Under the pieces are notes generated by a model. It was not told the DNA's origin, searched no databases, and saw only the letters and a list, made by a program, of their open reading frames with translations. From Acidobacteriota bacterium (lineage in GTDB: Bacteria; Acidobacteriota; Blastocatellia; Pyrinomonadales; Pyrinomonadaceae): a stretch of DNA of 44,254 nucleotides. Made by a program: the position numbers and the translations under genes. This document shows positions 6,609-16,265 of the stretch, in pieces; the first letter of the stretch is position 1, and every line of letters starts with the position of its first letter. The stretch lies in NCBI GenBank assembly GCA_029781855.1, contig JAKOVX010000065.1, forward strand, positions 1 through 44,254, written 5' to 3'.

Positions 6609-7508
6609 GTGGCTGAAAACGAGCGACCGATCGGACCGTACATCGCGCTAATTTGCGTCCAACTGTCGTTCGGCTCGTTTCCGGTCGTGGGCAAGGTCGC
6701 ACTATCCGTAATTCCGCCTGTCGGACTCGTCGGATTTCGCGTCGGAATAACGGCGGCACTCTTTGTAATTATCCAGGCGTTGCGCGGCAGGTTCTGGCTC
6801 AAGGAGCGGATCGATTACCTCAAGCTCGCTGCAATAAGTCTCCTTGCCGTAACATTTAACCAACTTCTATTCACGACCGGCCTCTCGCTGACCAAAGCGT
6901 CAAACGCCTCGCTGATCGCGATAACGATACCGATATTCGCGATGACGGCCGGATTCATGCTCGGTACGGAAATGCTGCGTCCGATCAAAGTGATCGGAAT
7001 TTTGCTCGCGTGCGCCGGCGTGGTCTTTCTCATCGACCCGCGAAATGCGTCGTTCTCGTCGCAGACGACCCTCGGCGACATTCTTGTTGTCCTCAATTCC
7101 CTTTCGTACGGAATCTACGTCGCGATCTCAAAGAGCATCGTCATGCGAAACGGTGCATTCAGGTCGATAATGTGGATCTTTGTTATCGCGTCAATATTTT
7201 GCGTGCCGCTCGGGACGTACTCGATGCGGACAGTGGACATTCCTTCGGTAGAGCCGGTGATCTGGCTCTGCGTCGCCTATACGGCGATCATCGGGACGCT
7301 TGTGCCGTACTTTCTGAACGCCTGGGCGATCGCCCGGGTCGAGCCGTCGACCGTGGCCGTTTTCGTGTATTTGCAGCCACTTATCGGCTTTCTGCTGGCG
7401 GTCGCATTCCTCGGCGAAAAGGTGGGTATCAAGTTCGGTATTGCAACCCTTTTGATATTCGCCGGCGTCTTTCTGGTAACGAGAAAATTCACGGTTCGTG
7501 AAAAATAA
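6609..7508 (+). CDS. EamA/DMT-family membrane transporter
   Basis: 299 aa, about ten hydrophobic helices in two EamA repeats (residues 10-140 and 155-290). Typical pieces are FGSFPVVGKVAL, GLSLTKASNASLIAITIPIF and the second-repeat helix end PSTVAVFVYLQPLIGFLLA with FLGEK. Drug/metabolite transporters of this type export amino acids, metabolites or toxic compounds; the substrate cannot be told here. GTG start one base after the pdhC stop, so it is probably co-transcribed. Confidence 0.85.
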   Translation: MAENERPIGPYIALICVQLSFGSFPVVGKVALSVIPPVGLVGFRVGITAALFVIIQALRGRFWLKERIDYLKLAAISLLAVTFNQLLFTTGLSLTKASNASLIAITIPIFAMTAGFMLGTEMLRPIKVIGILLACAGVVFLIDPRNASFSSQTTLGDILVVLNSLSYGIYVAISKSIVMRNGAFRSIMWIFVIASIFCVPLGTYSMRTVDIPSVEPVIWLCVAYTAIIGTLVPYFLNAWAIARVEPSTVAVFVYLQPLIGFLLAVAFLGEKVGIKFGIATLLIFAGVFLVTRKFTVREK

Positions 7509-7519
7509 TTCTTGCATTT

Positions 7520-7849
7520 TTGATAAAAACGGCATCTAATCCACTTAATTCGGAAAAAGTGGCGACACAGATAACACAGATCGACAACGCCGAAAGCGGC
7601 CTCACAACCCTTAGGGTTGAGGGTGACCTTTTGCCTGATGATGCCCGCGTCATTGAGAGCATTGCGATAGACATTCGCTCGGAGACCGGTAATCAAGTAC
7701 TGATCGACCTCGCCGACCTTGATTTTCTCGATAGCGACACTGCTCCGCTGCTCAAGCGGCTCGACGAGCGCGAAGGTGTCGAGATCCAGGGCGTCGAGAT
7801 ATTTCTTCAATCGATGATCAACCAGGTCGAGCGCAACGGCCGCCGATGA
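7520..7849 (+). CDS. STAS-like small protein
   Basis: 109 aa from a TTG start; an in-frame GTG at 7559 is an alternative and neither has a clear Shine-Dalgarno. The pattern LRVEGDLLPDDARVIESIAI, NQVLIDLADLDFLDSDTAPL resembles the beta-alpha STAS fold of anti-sigma-factor antagonists, with DSDTAP in the place of the usual DSSG phosphorylation loop. No anti-sigma kinase is nearby. It starts 11 nt after the transporter stop. A role in partner switching is possible but unsupported by context. Confidence 0.5.
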   Translation: MIKTASNPLNSEKVATQITQIDNAESGLTTLRVEGDLLPDDARVIESIAIDIRSETGNQVLIDLADLDFLDSDTAPLLKRLDEREGVEIQGVEIFLQSMINQVERNGRR

Positions 7850-7892
7850 TCAGCGGCTGACAATTCCACAAAAACAATTTACAGTTTAGTTC

Positions 7893-8924
7893 ATGAAAAT
7901 TCGGGATATCGCCGAACTTGTCTCAGGCGAACTGATCGGTGACGGTGACGGTGACGTTGAGGTCGAGCGTGTCGCAAAGCTCTCGACAGCCGCGAACGGC
8001 GAATTAGCGTTCGTCGATAGGGCGGACGGCGATCCGGCTTCCGAAGCCTCCTGCGTCATCGTTCCGATGGATCTCGAAATAGCATCACAGGGAAATTACA
8101 TTCGCGTCCGAAACCCAAAACTCGCATTCACGATCGCTGCCAAAAAACTCAATTCCCGGGAACCAAGATACGGCGAAAGTAGGCCGGCCATCGCCGGGAG
8201 CGCCGATGTTCGCACCGTGAATATCGGAAATTTCGTGACGGTCGGCGAAGATTCGTCCATCGGCGAGGGCTGCGAGATCGGCGACGGTGTCCGAATCGGA
8301 CGCGGCGTCACGGTCAAGGAAAACACCTTAATTTACCCAAATTGCGTGATCTACGACGGTGTCGAGATCGGTCGTGGCTGCGTGATCCATGCCGGAACGG
8401 TGCTCGGTTCCGATGGGTTCGGCTACGTCCGCGACGAAAACGGCGAGCATTTGCAATTCCCGCAGGTCGGCACACTCGTGATCGAGAACAACGTCGAGAT
8501 CGGTGCCAATTGCACCATCGACCGCGGTTCCCTCGGTGAAACCCGCATCGGCGAAGGCACCAAGATCGACAATCTTGTACACATCGCCCACAACGTCGAG
8601 ATCGGAAAACGTGTGCTAATAGCCGGCCAATCGGGCATCGCCGGCAGCTCGACGATCGGCGACGATGTGGTCATCGCAGGCCAAGTCGGCATTTCGGATC
8701 ACGTTCGGATCGAATCCGGAGCGGTGATCGGCGCAAAGTCGGTAGTTTTCCCGAATAAGGTCATTAAGAAAGGCCTGTGGTCCGGAATTCCCGTCCAGCC
8801 GATGGATGAATATAAAACGCAGCTTGCTCAGGTTCGTGGTATCGGCCGACTTCGTGAATCTGTGAAACGGATCCAAAAACACCTTGGGCTCGAAACTTCC
8901 TCGACGGATGATACCGAACGGTGA
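7893..8924 (+). CDS. lpxD: UDP-3-O-acylglucosamine N-acyltransferase
   Basis: Third step of lipid A synthesis: transfers a 3-hydroxyacyl chain from ACP to the 2-amino group of UDP-3-O-acylglucosamine in the cytoplasm. 343 aa, the family length. It has an N-terminal uridine-binding domain (1-100), then a left-handed beta-helix of hexapeptide repeats (for example IGEGCEIGDGVRIGRGVTV) and a helical C-terminus. The catalytic-type histidine is H233 in NLVHIAHNVEIG; GSDGFGYV is also conserved. It is isolated from other lpx genes apart from lpxB 0.4 kb downstream on the other strand. Confidence 0.95.
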   Translation: MKIRDIAELVSGELIGDGDGDVEVERVAKLSTAANGELAFVDRADGDPASEASCVIVPMDLEIASQGNYIRVRNPKLAFTIAAKKLNSREPRYGESRPAIAGSADVRTVNIGNFVTVGEDSSIGEGCEIGDGVRIGRGVTVKENTLIYPNCVIYDGVEIGRGCVIHAGTVLGSDGFGYVRDENGEHLQFPQVGTLVIENNVEIGANCTIDRGSLGETRIGEGTKIDNLVHIAHNVEIGKRVLIAGQSGIAGSSTIGDDVVIAGQVGISDHVRIESGAVIGAKSVVFPNKVIKKGLWSGIPVQPMDEYKTQLAQVRGIGRLRESVKRIQKHLGLETSSTDDTER

Positions 8925-8947
8925 CGGACCACGCCTTAACAAATGCT

Positions 8948-9340
8948 ATGAAGACTAAATTGATCGCACAAATTTTGTTTTCGATGCTGGTGGCGGCATC
9001 TTGTTATGCGGTGGTCGACGGTCTCGCCGGAAGTTGGAGCGGCGAATCGATCTGCACGATCCGCGATTCGCCGTGTCACGACGAACAAGTGATCTATCAC
9101 ATTTCAGAGCCGGATAGTGCGGGAAAGCTGAACATTCAGGCCGACAAGGTTGTCAACGGCCAGCCGGAAGAAATGGGCACGCTGAACTGCATCTATGACA
9201 AACCGGCATCGCAAATCACGTGTCAGATGGGGAACGGCAAGTGGGAATTTACGGTGACCGGAAACACGATGAAAGGTACGCTGAAATTGCCCGACGGACG
9301 TTTATTCCGCAATGTTTCGGTGAAAAAGGACGGTCAGTGA
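8948..9340 (+). CDS. Small secreted protein of unknown function
   Basis: 130 aa from the ATG at 8948; a longer GTG frame from 8921 would overlap the lpxD stop and spoil the signal peptide. MKTKLIAQILFSMLVAASC followed by YAVVDG looks like a signal sequence. The mature part is short and beta-rich (LAGSWSGESICTIRDSPCHD, GNGKWEFTVTGNTMKGTLKL), like small beta-barrel folds that begin GxWxG, with four cysteines. The 3' end overlaps the convergent lpxB end by 7 nt. Confidence 0.65.
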   Translation: MKTKLIAQILFSMLVAASCYAVVDGLAGSWSGESICTIRDSPCHDEQVIYHISEPDSAGKLNIQADKVVNGQPEEMGTLNCIYDKPASQITCQMGNGKWEFTVTGNTMKGTLKLPDGRLFRNVSVKKDGQ

Positions 9341-10506
9341 GCTCCTACCAGCTTCAGTATTGCCTCCGCAGCGCGTTTTGAGGCTCCGCCTGCACCGAGC
9401 TTATCGGCCGCGGCCTTTAGCTTTGATCGCATGACTGCATTTGTCGCGGGTTCCAGGAGTCTAAACAATTCGTTCGACAATGACCGCGCGGTGAACTCAT
9501 GCTGGATCAGCTCGGCAGCCAGCCGCTCGCCGGCAATCAGATTGATCAGGCCGTAGTGCTCAACTGAAATCAGAGGCTTGAGCAGTGCATAGTTCATCGC
9601 GGATGTCTTATAGACGATCGCCATCGGCGTGCCGATTATCCCGGTCTCGAGTGTTGCGGTGCCGCTCGTGACCGCCGCGACGTCCGATGCGTAAAGCGCG
9701 TCGAACGTCTCGTTTACCGCTATCCTTACCTTTCCTGATAATCCTTCGGCGGTCTTCCCAGCTCGTAATAGCTCCTTTTCGGTAAACTCCACCCTGCGGT
9801 CGTCCGCGAGGGCGATAACGAACTGAACTTCCGGCCGGCATTTATTGATCTCAGCGGCGGACTCGAGCAAAACCGGCAGAATTCGCTGGATCTCCTTTTG
9901 CCGGCTGCCGGGAAGAAGTGAAATGACCGGTTTTTGCGGATCGAGGCCGTGAGCCGCACAGAACTCGGCCCGCGTCCGGTGCGGATGAACCTCGCGGGCA
10001 AGCGGGCTGCCGACGTATTCGACATTCGCAAAATCATTCCTCGCGTACCATTCCTTTTCGAAAGGAAGGATCGCCAGCATCAGGTCAACATTTTTCCGGA
10101 TCGAGTTCACCCGATATTTTCGCCACGCCCAGAGCTGCGGCGAAATGTAGTAGACGACCGGAACCCCTTGTTTCTTGAGCGCCTTTGCAAGTTTCAAATT
10201 GAAGTCGGGAAAATCGATGAGCACAGCGACATCCGGCCGTTGCTCGCTCGCGGCCTTCTTCAACGACCTCATCGCTCGCAGGAACATCGGCAACGCGCCG
10301 CCGATCTCGGCAACGCCGACAACCGAAAGCTCGTCAGCCATCACGACGGGAAGCACGCCTTCGTCCCGCATCTGCGGACCTGCTGCACCAAAGAACGACA
10401 CTTCGAGGTCGAGCGTGATTTTCCGTATCTCGCGCACGAGCTTTGCTCCGTGGCCGTCACCGGACGCCTCGCCGGCGACGATCATGACTTTTAGGGCTTT
10501 CTGCAT
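9334..10506 (-). CDS. lpxB: Lipid-A-disaccharide synthase
   Basis: GT19 glycosyltransferase that joins UDP-diacylglucosamine and lipid X into the lipid A disaccharide at the inner membrane. 390 aa, the family length. Conserved blocks: IVAGEASGDGHGAKLVREI, FFGAAGPQMRDEGV, VLIDFPDFNLKLAKALKKQG, VVYYISPQLWAWRKYRV, LLPGSRQKEIQRILPVLLES and TSGTATLETGIIGTPMAIVY. Transcribed alone on the minus strand, divergent from the secreted beta-propeller gene. Confidence 0.96.
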   Translation of the reverse strand: MQKALKVMIVAGEASGDGHGAKLVREIRKITLDLEVSFFGAAGPQMRDEGVLPVVMADELSVVGVAEIGGALPMFLRAMRSLKKAASEQRPDVAVLIDFPDFNLKLAKALKKQGVPVVYYISPQLWAWRKYRVNSIRKNVDLMLAILPFEKEWYARNDFANVEYVGSPLAREVHPHRTRAEFCAAHGLDPQKPVISLLPGSRQKEIQRILPVLLESAAEINKCRPEVQFVIALADDRRVEFTEKELLRAGKTAEGLSGKVRIAVNETFDALYASDVAAVTSGTATLETGIIGTPMAIVYKTSAMNYALLKPLISVEHYGLINLIAGERLAAELIQHEFTARSLSNELFRLLEPATNAVMRSKLKAAADKLGAGGASKRAAEAILKLVGAH

Positions 10507-10630
10507 TCTCGATAACCGCTATTATTCTTAAACGATAAATCCAAAATGTAAAATTACAACCTGTTTTGGACGTTCGTGCATCAAACGGCTTGTTTTAATA
10601 GCGATAGCCTCGTTTTCTTGGCGGTCTTCC

Positions 10631-10659
10631 TTGCAGTAAGCGGCCTTTACGCTTAAAAT
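10631..10659 (+). promoter_or_regulatory. Predicted promoter of the secreted repeat protein
   Basis: TTGCAG (10631-10636), 17-nt spacer, TAAAAT (10654-10659). It has the same -35 hexamer and spacing as the pdhA promoter. It would give a leader of about 70 nt before the GTG at 10735. Confidence 0.4.
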
Positions 10660-10734
10660 TTAGGTTTTGACCAAAGGGCTTTATTTATTACTTTGAAACG
10701 CTCTAATTTTGTCTTTTTGTATTTGGAGGAGTTT

Positions 10735-13374
10735 GTGACGCTTCGTCTTGCTTTCCTTTTCGTAATCATCTCTATTTTTGCCGCTGCTTCGAACGTTTCG
10801 GCTCAGGTCGATTCGGTCATCGGGCAGGTTTCGAACTCGAATTTCGAGTCGTTCGCCGGTTCCGTTAGCGGAGACGGACGATTCGTCGTCTTCGAGTCTC
10901 GCGGCAATCTCGCGACGGAAAACCCGCGAAACGCGGACGGCAATCTCGAAATATTCTTGTTTGATTATGCCCAGCGGCGTATCTTTCAAATAACCGATAC
11001 CAAGAGCGTACTGATCAATCCTGCGTTGTCGTCGACATTCGACAACATACGAGTTGAGATCGCGAACACACGGCCGGTCATCAGTAATGACGGGAAATGG
11101 ATCGCATTCAGTTCGAACGCTACGATCGCGTATCCGGGAGACGCCACCAACCCGCCGGTCATCAGCAACACCAATCCGGGCAGTTTCAATGGCAACGACT
11201 ACACGGCCCCGACGCCAACGCCAAGCCCAAGCCCGAGCCCTTCACCGACACCGGGAGCAAACCCGATGACGATCGATGCTAACCTCGAAATGTGGCTTTA
11301 TCAGGTGCCGAATGTCGCTCCCGTGGCGAATTTATCCGATGGCGACGAGATCGGTTTCACGGATCTCACGGGCGGAACGTTCATTCAAGTTACAAATACA
11401 ATTCCGAGTCAACTGCCGAGGTCCGGCAGCCCGACCACGGGCCCGTTCATCGCGGACGATAATCACGACGCGAGCATCAGCGACGACGGACACGCGATCG
11501 CGTTCGTTTCGAGCCGCGACCTCGTTCCAGGCACCGGCACGGTCGGCAATTCATTTCCGCTGGAGGACACGGAGGAGATTTATACATTCATACGGAGTGC
11601 TCCTGCCCTCAAACGGGCCGGAGGAACTACCTCGGGCACTCTGGGGCAGGTGACCAAGACCCCAAGAGGAACGATCGCAAATCCGATCTATTGCAAAAAT
11701 CCGACCATATCCGGCGATGGAACGCGCGTTGTTTTCGCTAGCACGGGCGATGCTCCCGTTCCAGGGATGCCGACCGGCGGCAATCCGCTTGCTAGCAGGA
11801 ATGAAGAGATATTCTTCACCGACCTCGACGCCGCGGGATTTCCGACCGGCACCAAGAAACAGGTCACGACCACCACGCCGACAAATCCCGGTGACCCCGT
11901 CAACATCCTCGATCTTGGCCGCAGGATGAGCCGCGACGGGCATTATATTGTCTTTGATTCTTACGCGGACCTGGCTGCCGAGAATAACGGGACTAACTAC
12001 ACCTCGTTTGCGACCTATTTGTACGATACGACGGCGAATACGTTCAGGCGTATTTGTGCCCGGAGCAATGCCGACAGTGCGGCGACAGGCGGCGATCTCG
12101 CTCGTTATGCGGGATTCACAGACAACGACGCGTCCGGAGCTCCTTCGACTCTCGTGATGGAGACTCGGATGAACATTAAGCCTGACGGAACTATACCGAC
12201 GACAGAAACCGACGGGCTAAACCCGACTGCGGAACGTCAGGCTCAGATCTATTCGTATCCGCTGAATGAACCGGCGATGACGGCTACGTTCAAACGCCTG
12301 ACCAGGCTGCCGGTCCCGTTTTCATTCCTGGCATCGACACAGGTACTGACGACGAATTCATTGAAGCGGATGGTTTTCAACCTTTCACTTTCCGAATTGG
12401 GACTTGGAAACCCGGATCTCCAGTCGGAAGTGTTCTACATGGTCACCCCGACGGCGATAAACCAGGCGGTCATCAATGCTTCGTTCGCGACTGGAGCGAG
12501 CAATATTCCGATCTCGCCGACCGAGGTCCCGACGCCGACGCCTACACCAACTCCAAGTCCTACTCCGACACCTTCTCCCACGCCGACGCCGACGCCTACC
12601 CCGACGCCGTCCGGTTCGCCGACTCCGACTCCGTCGCCTACTCCGACACCAACGCCGGTAACGCCTCCTGCGGTCTTTGGAATGGCTCCGGGGATGGCGG
12701 CGATCATGAATTATCAGGCCGGTTTCGACAGGCCGGTGGTCACGCGTTCAGGGGTCGGATCGCTTAGCCGTAGCTTCACTCTGCCTATCGAGTTAAGCGG
12801 TGTCTCGCTGACCATTAATGGAGCTGCGTGCGGGCTGAAGTCGGTGAGCCGTCACAAGATCGAATTTGTGGTGCCGCCGGCATTGAGTGTCGCCGCCACA
12901 GGAACGACATACCCGCTCGTGTTACTCAATAACGGAACGGTCATGACGACGTCCGTGACTCTGGTACCGGCCCGACCCGATATTTACAATGTCGAAGGAT
13001 TCATCGGTCCCGGCGGCAGGACCAAGATCTTTAATGTTACCAACCGTGTTTACACGACCGAGCCATTTACGGCGACGACAATTCGACTGAGGCCGTTTGG
13101 ACGTGTACCGTCGGTGCTGCGGGTATATTTGACCGGTGCGGCAGCCGTCGATACCACGAACACCACGATCAGGATAGGCGAATTCGGCAACTTCCTGGCA
13201 CCGGTGGTATCTAGTGCCGTGCTAGTTGAACCGGGGGTTTACACCGTTGATTTTGCCTTGCCTCCGCAATCGGCAGGAGGCGGCGACCAGCCTATCATCC
13301 TGACGGTGATACTCAACGGAGTGAGTTTCTCATCGCGGCTCGATGATACGGCGACCAAGTTCCGGATCCTTTGA
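10735..13374 (+). CDS. Large secreted protein with beta-propeller-like repeats and Pro/Thr linkers
   Basis: 879 aa from GTG 10735, which has GGAGGA (10725-10730) just upstream; a TTG at 10693 is less likely. Signal peptide [20 protein letters not shown] ending SAQ. Residues 25-590 carry repeated TolB/PD40-like motifs: [85 protein letters not shown]. Two Pro/Thr/Ser linkers (about 158-177 and 596-643) separate modules. The C-terminal 230 residues are beta-rich with [20 protein letters not shown], reminiscent of the acidobacterial TIGR03437 C-terminal domain. No catalytic residues recognised; probably an exported or surface protein. Confidence 0.8.
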   Translation: MTLRLAFLFVIISIFAAASNVSAQVDSVIGQVSNSNFESFAGSVSGDGRFVVFESRGNLATENPRNADGNLEIFLFDYAQRRIFQITDTKSVLINPALSSTFDNIRVEIANTRPVISNDGKWIAFSSNATIAYPGDATNPPVISNTNPGSFNGNDYTAPTPTPSPSPSPSPTPGANPMTIDANLEMWLYQVPNVAPVANLSDGDEIGFTDLTGGTFIQVTNTIPSQLPRSGSPTTGPFIADDNHDASISDDGHAIAFVSSRDLVPGTGTVGNSFPLEDTEEIYTFIRSAPALKRAGGTTSGTLGQVTKTPRGTIANPIYCKNPTISGDGTRVVFASTGDAPVPGMPTGGNPLASRNEEIFFTDLDAAGFPTGTKKQVTTTTPTNPGDPVNILDLGRRMSRDGHYIVFDSYADLAAENNGTNYTSFATYLYDTTANTFRRICARSNADSAATGGDLARYAGFTDNDASGAPSTLVMETRMNIKPDGTIPTTETDGLNPTAERQAQIYSYPLNEPAMTATFKRLTRLPVPFSFLASTQVLTTNSLKRMVFNLSLSELGLGNPDLQSEVFYMVTPTAINQAVINASFATGASNIPISPTEVPTPTPTPTPSPTPTPSPTPTPTPTPTPSGSPTPTPSPTPTPTPVTPPAVFGMAPGMAAIMNYQAGFDRPVVTRSGVGSLSRSFTLPIELSGVSLTINGAACGLKSVSRHKIEFVVPPALSVAATGTTYPLVLLNNGTVMTTSVTLVPARPDIYNVEGFIGPGGRTKIFNVTNRVYTTEPFTATTIRLRPFGRVPSVLRVYLTGAAAVDTTNTTIRIGEFGNFLAPVVSSAVLVEPGVYTVDFALPPQSAGGGDQPIILTVILNGVSFSSRLDDTATKFRIL
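12524..12665 (+). repeat. Low-complexity Pro-Thr/Pro-Ser coding repeat
   Basis: Imperfect repetition of CCGACGCCTAC/CCGACTCC-type codons encodes a (TPTPSP)n linker of about 47 residues. A shorter version is at 11204-11265. The mirror Gly-Val frame on the other strand is a by-product. Confidence 0.85.
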
Positions 13375-13397
13375 CGGAGTGCGCCTGTTTTTTGACC

Positions 13398-13426
13398 AAA
13401 AGGACAGCTTTCGGGCTGTCCTTTTT
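13398..13426 (+). terminator. Rho-independent terminator
   Basis: AAAAGGACAGC, loop TTTCGG, GCTGTCC then TTTTT, 23 nt after the stop of the secreted repeat protein. Confidence 0.9.
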
Positions 13427-13609
13427 GCTTTATAACTATGGGTTATCCGGACATAAACAAAACCTATTCTTGCTTAGAAGTTTCCGTTATAATATCCTAT
13501 AGGTACCTCGTGAATGAAGACCAATACCAGAATCGGCCTTTGAGAGACATTATTTGACCCCGGAACTCTACTTTTAATAAAACTATTTTGCAGGAGCAAC
13601 TTTAAGAAT

Positions 13610-14599
13610 ATGGCTGGAAAAGATGTGAGTACGATGAAGATCTCATCAAAGGTATGGAAGAACGGCAAATTCATCGATTGGGATGATGCCAGGATCCATG
13701 TAATGTCGCACGTCGTGAACTACGGCTCGAGCGTTTTCGAAGGAATACGTTGTTATAACACGACAAAGGGCTCAGCTGTATTCCGTCTGCCCGAACATAT
13801 GCAAAGGCTGGTAAATTCAGCGAAGATCTACAGGATGGACCCTCCGTTTGGCCGCGACGAGTTTTGCAGTGCGTCGACCGAATTGATCCGACAGAGCGGC
13901 CTTGAGGCCTGCTACATCAGGCCCGTGATTTTCCGAGGGCTCAACGAAGAAAAGCCGGCGTTCGGCGTAAACCCGTTCCCTAATCCGATCGATGCCTACA
14001 TCGCTGCGTGGGAATGGGGCAAATACCTCGGCGAGGAAGCCCTTGAGAGCGGTATCGAAGTGTGCGTTTCGAGCTGGACGCGGATCTCGTCAAACACGAT
14101 GCCGACGATGGCAAAAGCGGGTGCGAATTATATGAATTCGCAGCTCATCAAGATGGAAGCCTTACTCGGCGGATTTTCCGAAGGTATCGCCCTCGACGAC
14201 CGCGGATACGTTTCTGAAGGTTCCGGCGAGAACATCTTTCTCATCAACAACGGCAAGCTGATCACGCCGCCGCTCGGCGCCGCGATCCTGCCGGGTATTA
14301 CGCGTGATTCGGTCATCAAGATCGCCCGTGAAATGGGCATCGACGTCATCGAAACGACTATCCAGCGAGCTGCATTGTATCTTGCAGACGAATTATTCTT
14401 CACCGGCACTGCCGCCGAGATCACGCCGATCAGGTCGGTCGACCGCATTACCGTCGGCGAGGGCAAACGCGGACCGATAACAAAGGCCCTGCAGGATGAG
14501 TTTTTCAAGATCATCATGGCCGAGCGTCCGGCACCCGGTGGAGCGAACTGGCTGACTTTCGTCCACGACACCGACGAAAAAAAAACGGCCGCAGCTTGA
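13610..14599 (+). CDS. ilvE: Branched-chain amino acid aminotransferase
   Basis: Class IV PLP aminotransferase that interconverts Leu, Ile and Val with their 2-oxoacids. 329 aa. PLP lysine K169 lies in [15 protein letters not shown]. Other landmarks: [53 protein letters not shown] and [15 protein letters not shown]. The ATG at 13610 is preceded by AGGAG at a long spacing of 13 nt; an in-frame ATG at 13634 would remove eight residues and is also plausible. A run of nine A encodes the Lys-Lys near the C-terminus (14577-14585), a possible slippery stretch. Single-gene unit with a terminator on each side. Confidence 0.94.
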   Translation: MAGKDVSTMKISSKVWKNGKFIDWDDARIHVMSHVVNYGSSVFEGIRCYNTTKGSAVFRLPEHMQRLVNSAKIYRMDPPFGRDEFCSASTELIRQSGLEACYIRPVIFRGLNEEKPAFGVNPFPNPIDAYIAAWEWGKYLGEEALESGIEVCVSSWTRISSNTMPTMAKAGANYMNSQLIKMEALLGGFSEGIALDDRGYVSEGSGENIFLINNGKLITPPLGAAILPGITRDSVIKIAREMGIDVIETTIQRAALYLADELFFTGTAAEITPIRSVDRITVGEGKRGPITKALQDEFFKIIMAERPAPGGANWLTFVHDTDEKKTAAA

Positions 14600-14637
14600 G
14601 TTAGTAACCAGTTAGAGCCTGAATTGAGTTAACATTA

Positions 14638-14674
14638 GAACGCCGATCGGGCATCCGGTCGGCGTTCTTCTTTT
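14638..14674 (+). terminator. Rho-independent terminator after ilvE
   Basis: GAACGCCGA paired with TCGGCGTTC around an inner CGG-GCAT-CCG, followed by TTCTTTT. Confidence 0.88.
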
Positions 14675-14708
14675 CGACTGACGATATTCTCAGCTGCCAA
14701 CATCCACC

Positions 14709-16238
14709 ATGGCCGAACGACCGGTAAACAATCTTAGGATCGGGATCGCCGTTTTCGCCTGCGGGGCGTTTGTGATGGCGTATGAGATCGTGGCGTCGAG
14801 AATCTTGGCGCCGTTCATTGGGACATCCACTTACATCTGGACGAGCCTCATCGGCGTGATTCTCGCGAGCCTCAGCCTCGGTTATTGGCTCGGAGGCCGG
14901 ATGGCTGACCGGCGGCCGGACGTCCGGGTGCTGTCATCGGTGATATTTTTTGCCGGCGGCCTCGTAGCCGTCACGGAATTGGTCAAGGAGATCGTGCTGT
15001 CGTTCGTCGCCGCGGCACCGATCGGGATCGAACTGCGGTCGGTGCTCGCTTCCCTATTGTTGTTTGCACCCGCAAGCGTTTGCCTCGGCTTCGTCACACC
15101 GTATGCCGTCAAGCTCGAGATCCTGTCGCTGGCCAATTCCGGTAAAACGGTCGGAAGGCTCTACGCCCTTTCGACGGTCGGAAGCATCGCCGGGACATTT
15201 GTCGCCGGGTTCTTCCTGATCCCGTTTGTCGGCAGCACCCGAACGCTCTACATCATCTCGGGCGGGTTAATTGCGGTAGCGGTCATACTGTTTCCATTTA
15301 CGTGGACCCGCACCGCGATCGGATCGATCGTTGTCGTCGTATTCTCAATAATTTCCAACGAAGCGAGCATCTACCTGATGAAGGTCGAGAATGACGTTCA
15401 CGACATCGACACCGAATACAGCCGGATACGCGTTTTCAATACGGTCGATCCGCATTCGGGCCAACCGATCCGGGCCCTTGCGACCGACCCATATGCGATC
15501 CAATCGGCGATGAGGCTCGATAATGGCGAACCGGTGTTTGCCTACATCAACTATTATCGGCTGGCCAGATATTTCAACCCGAACGCGAAGAGATCGCTGA
15601 TGATCGGCGGTGCCGGGTACACGGTTCCGAAGGATCTGCTTCGCCGCTATCAGGACCTCGATATGGATGCGGTCGAGATCGATCCGGGAATGACAAGGAT
15701 CGCCCGTAGTTATTTTGGATTGACGGACAATGAACGGATGCGGATATTTCACGAAGACGGCCGGACGTTTCTAAACAAAGCTCCTGCGGGATCATACGAC
15801 GCTGTCCTGATGGACGCCTTTAGCTCGCTGTTCTCGGTTCCGTATCAGCTGACGACGCGTGAATGCGTGATGGAGATCAAAAGGTCTCTGTCAGTAAATG
15901 GGGTCGTGATCTTCAATCTCGGCTCGGCGATCTCAGGTGCCGGAAGCGGCTTTTTGCAGTCCGAATTGGCGACGTACAGGAGCGTTTTCCCAACGGTCAT
16001 GCTCTTCAAAGTTTATCCGGACCTACCGGACGACCGCCTGCAAAACCTGATAATCGTCGCACTCAACTCGCCGCAAACCACAAAGCCCGAAAGTGCGGAT
16101 CCGGCGTTCGCTCAGCTCCTCAGCCACCAATACGCGTCTCCGATCGGGTCGGAAAAGCCGATCCTAACCGACGACCTTGCTCCGGTCGAGTACTATAACG
16201 CGATCGCTCAGGACCTGAACCAGAGGGTCGAAAGGTGA
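14709..16238 (+). CDS. Fused membrane / spermidine-synthase-like protein
   Basis: 509 aa. The N-terminal 220 residues form about seven membrane segments of the type seen in fused MFS/spermidine synthase proteins (GAFVMAYEIVASRILAPFIG, YIWTSLIGVILASLSLGYWL, LGFVTPYAVKLEI, GRLYALSTVGSIAGTFVAGF). The C-terminal half is a Rossmann methyltransferase-like/SpeE-like domain: LMIGGAGYTVPKDLL, then MDAVEIDPGMTRIARSYFGL and HEDGRTFL and DAVLMDAFSS. The aspartate pair of true spermidine synthases (GGGDG) is not clear: the glycine motif reads GGAGY, so polyamine synthesis is doubtful. No speD is nearby. The family name is secure; the reaction is unknown. Confidence 0.82.
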   Translation: MAERPVNNLRIGIAVFACGAFVMAYEIVASRILAPFIGTSTYIWTSLIGVILASLSLGYWLGGRMADRRPDVRVLSSVIFFAGGLVAVTELVKEIVLSFVAAAPIGIELRSVLASLLLFAPASVCLGFVTPYAVKLEILSLANSGKTVGRLYALSTVGSIAGTFVAGFFLIPFVGSTRTLYIISGGLIAVAVILFPFTWTRTAIGSIVVVVFSIISNEASIYLMKVENDVHDIDTEYSRIRVFNTVDPHSGQPIRALATDPYAIQSAMRLDNGEPVFAYINYYRLARYFNPNAKRSLMIGGAGYTVPKDLLRRYQDLDMDAVEIDPGMTRIARSYFGLTDNERMRIFHEDGRTFLNKAPAGSYDAVLMDAFSSLFSVPYQLTTRECVMEIKRSLSVNGVVIFNLGSAISGAGSGFLQSELATYRSVFPTVMLFKVYPDLPDDRLQNLIIVALNSPQTTKPESADPAFAQLLSHQYASPIGSEKPILTDDLAPVEYYNAIAQDLNQRVER

Positions 16239-16265
16239 ATCGCGTCCTCTCTTGTCTTTAGATTT

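Noticed and set aside
7563..7580. ACACAGATAACACAGAT direct repeat at the STAS-like gene start
   Set aside because: Single short duplication within coding sequence, no second copy seen in the window.
9334..9340. Overlapping ends of the small secreted protein gene and lpxB as an error
   Set aside because: A 7-nt convergent overlap with both reading frames intact is normal in compact genomes.
12435..12707. Minus-strand frame encoding a Gly-Val repeat protein
   Set aside because: It is the complement of the Pro/Thr linker of the secreted protein; composition is forced by the plus-strand repeat and it has no ribosome binding site.
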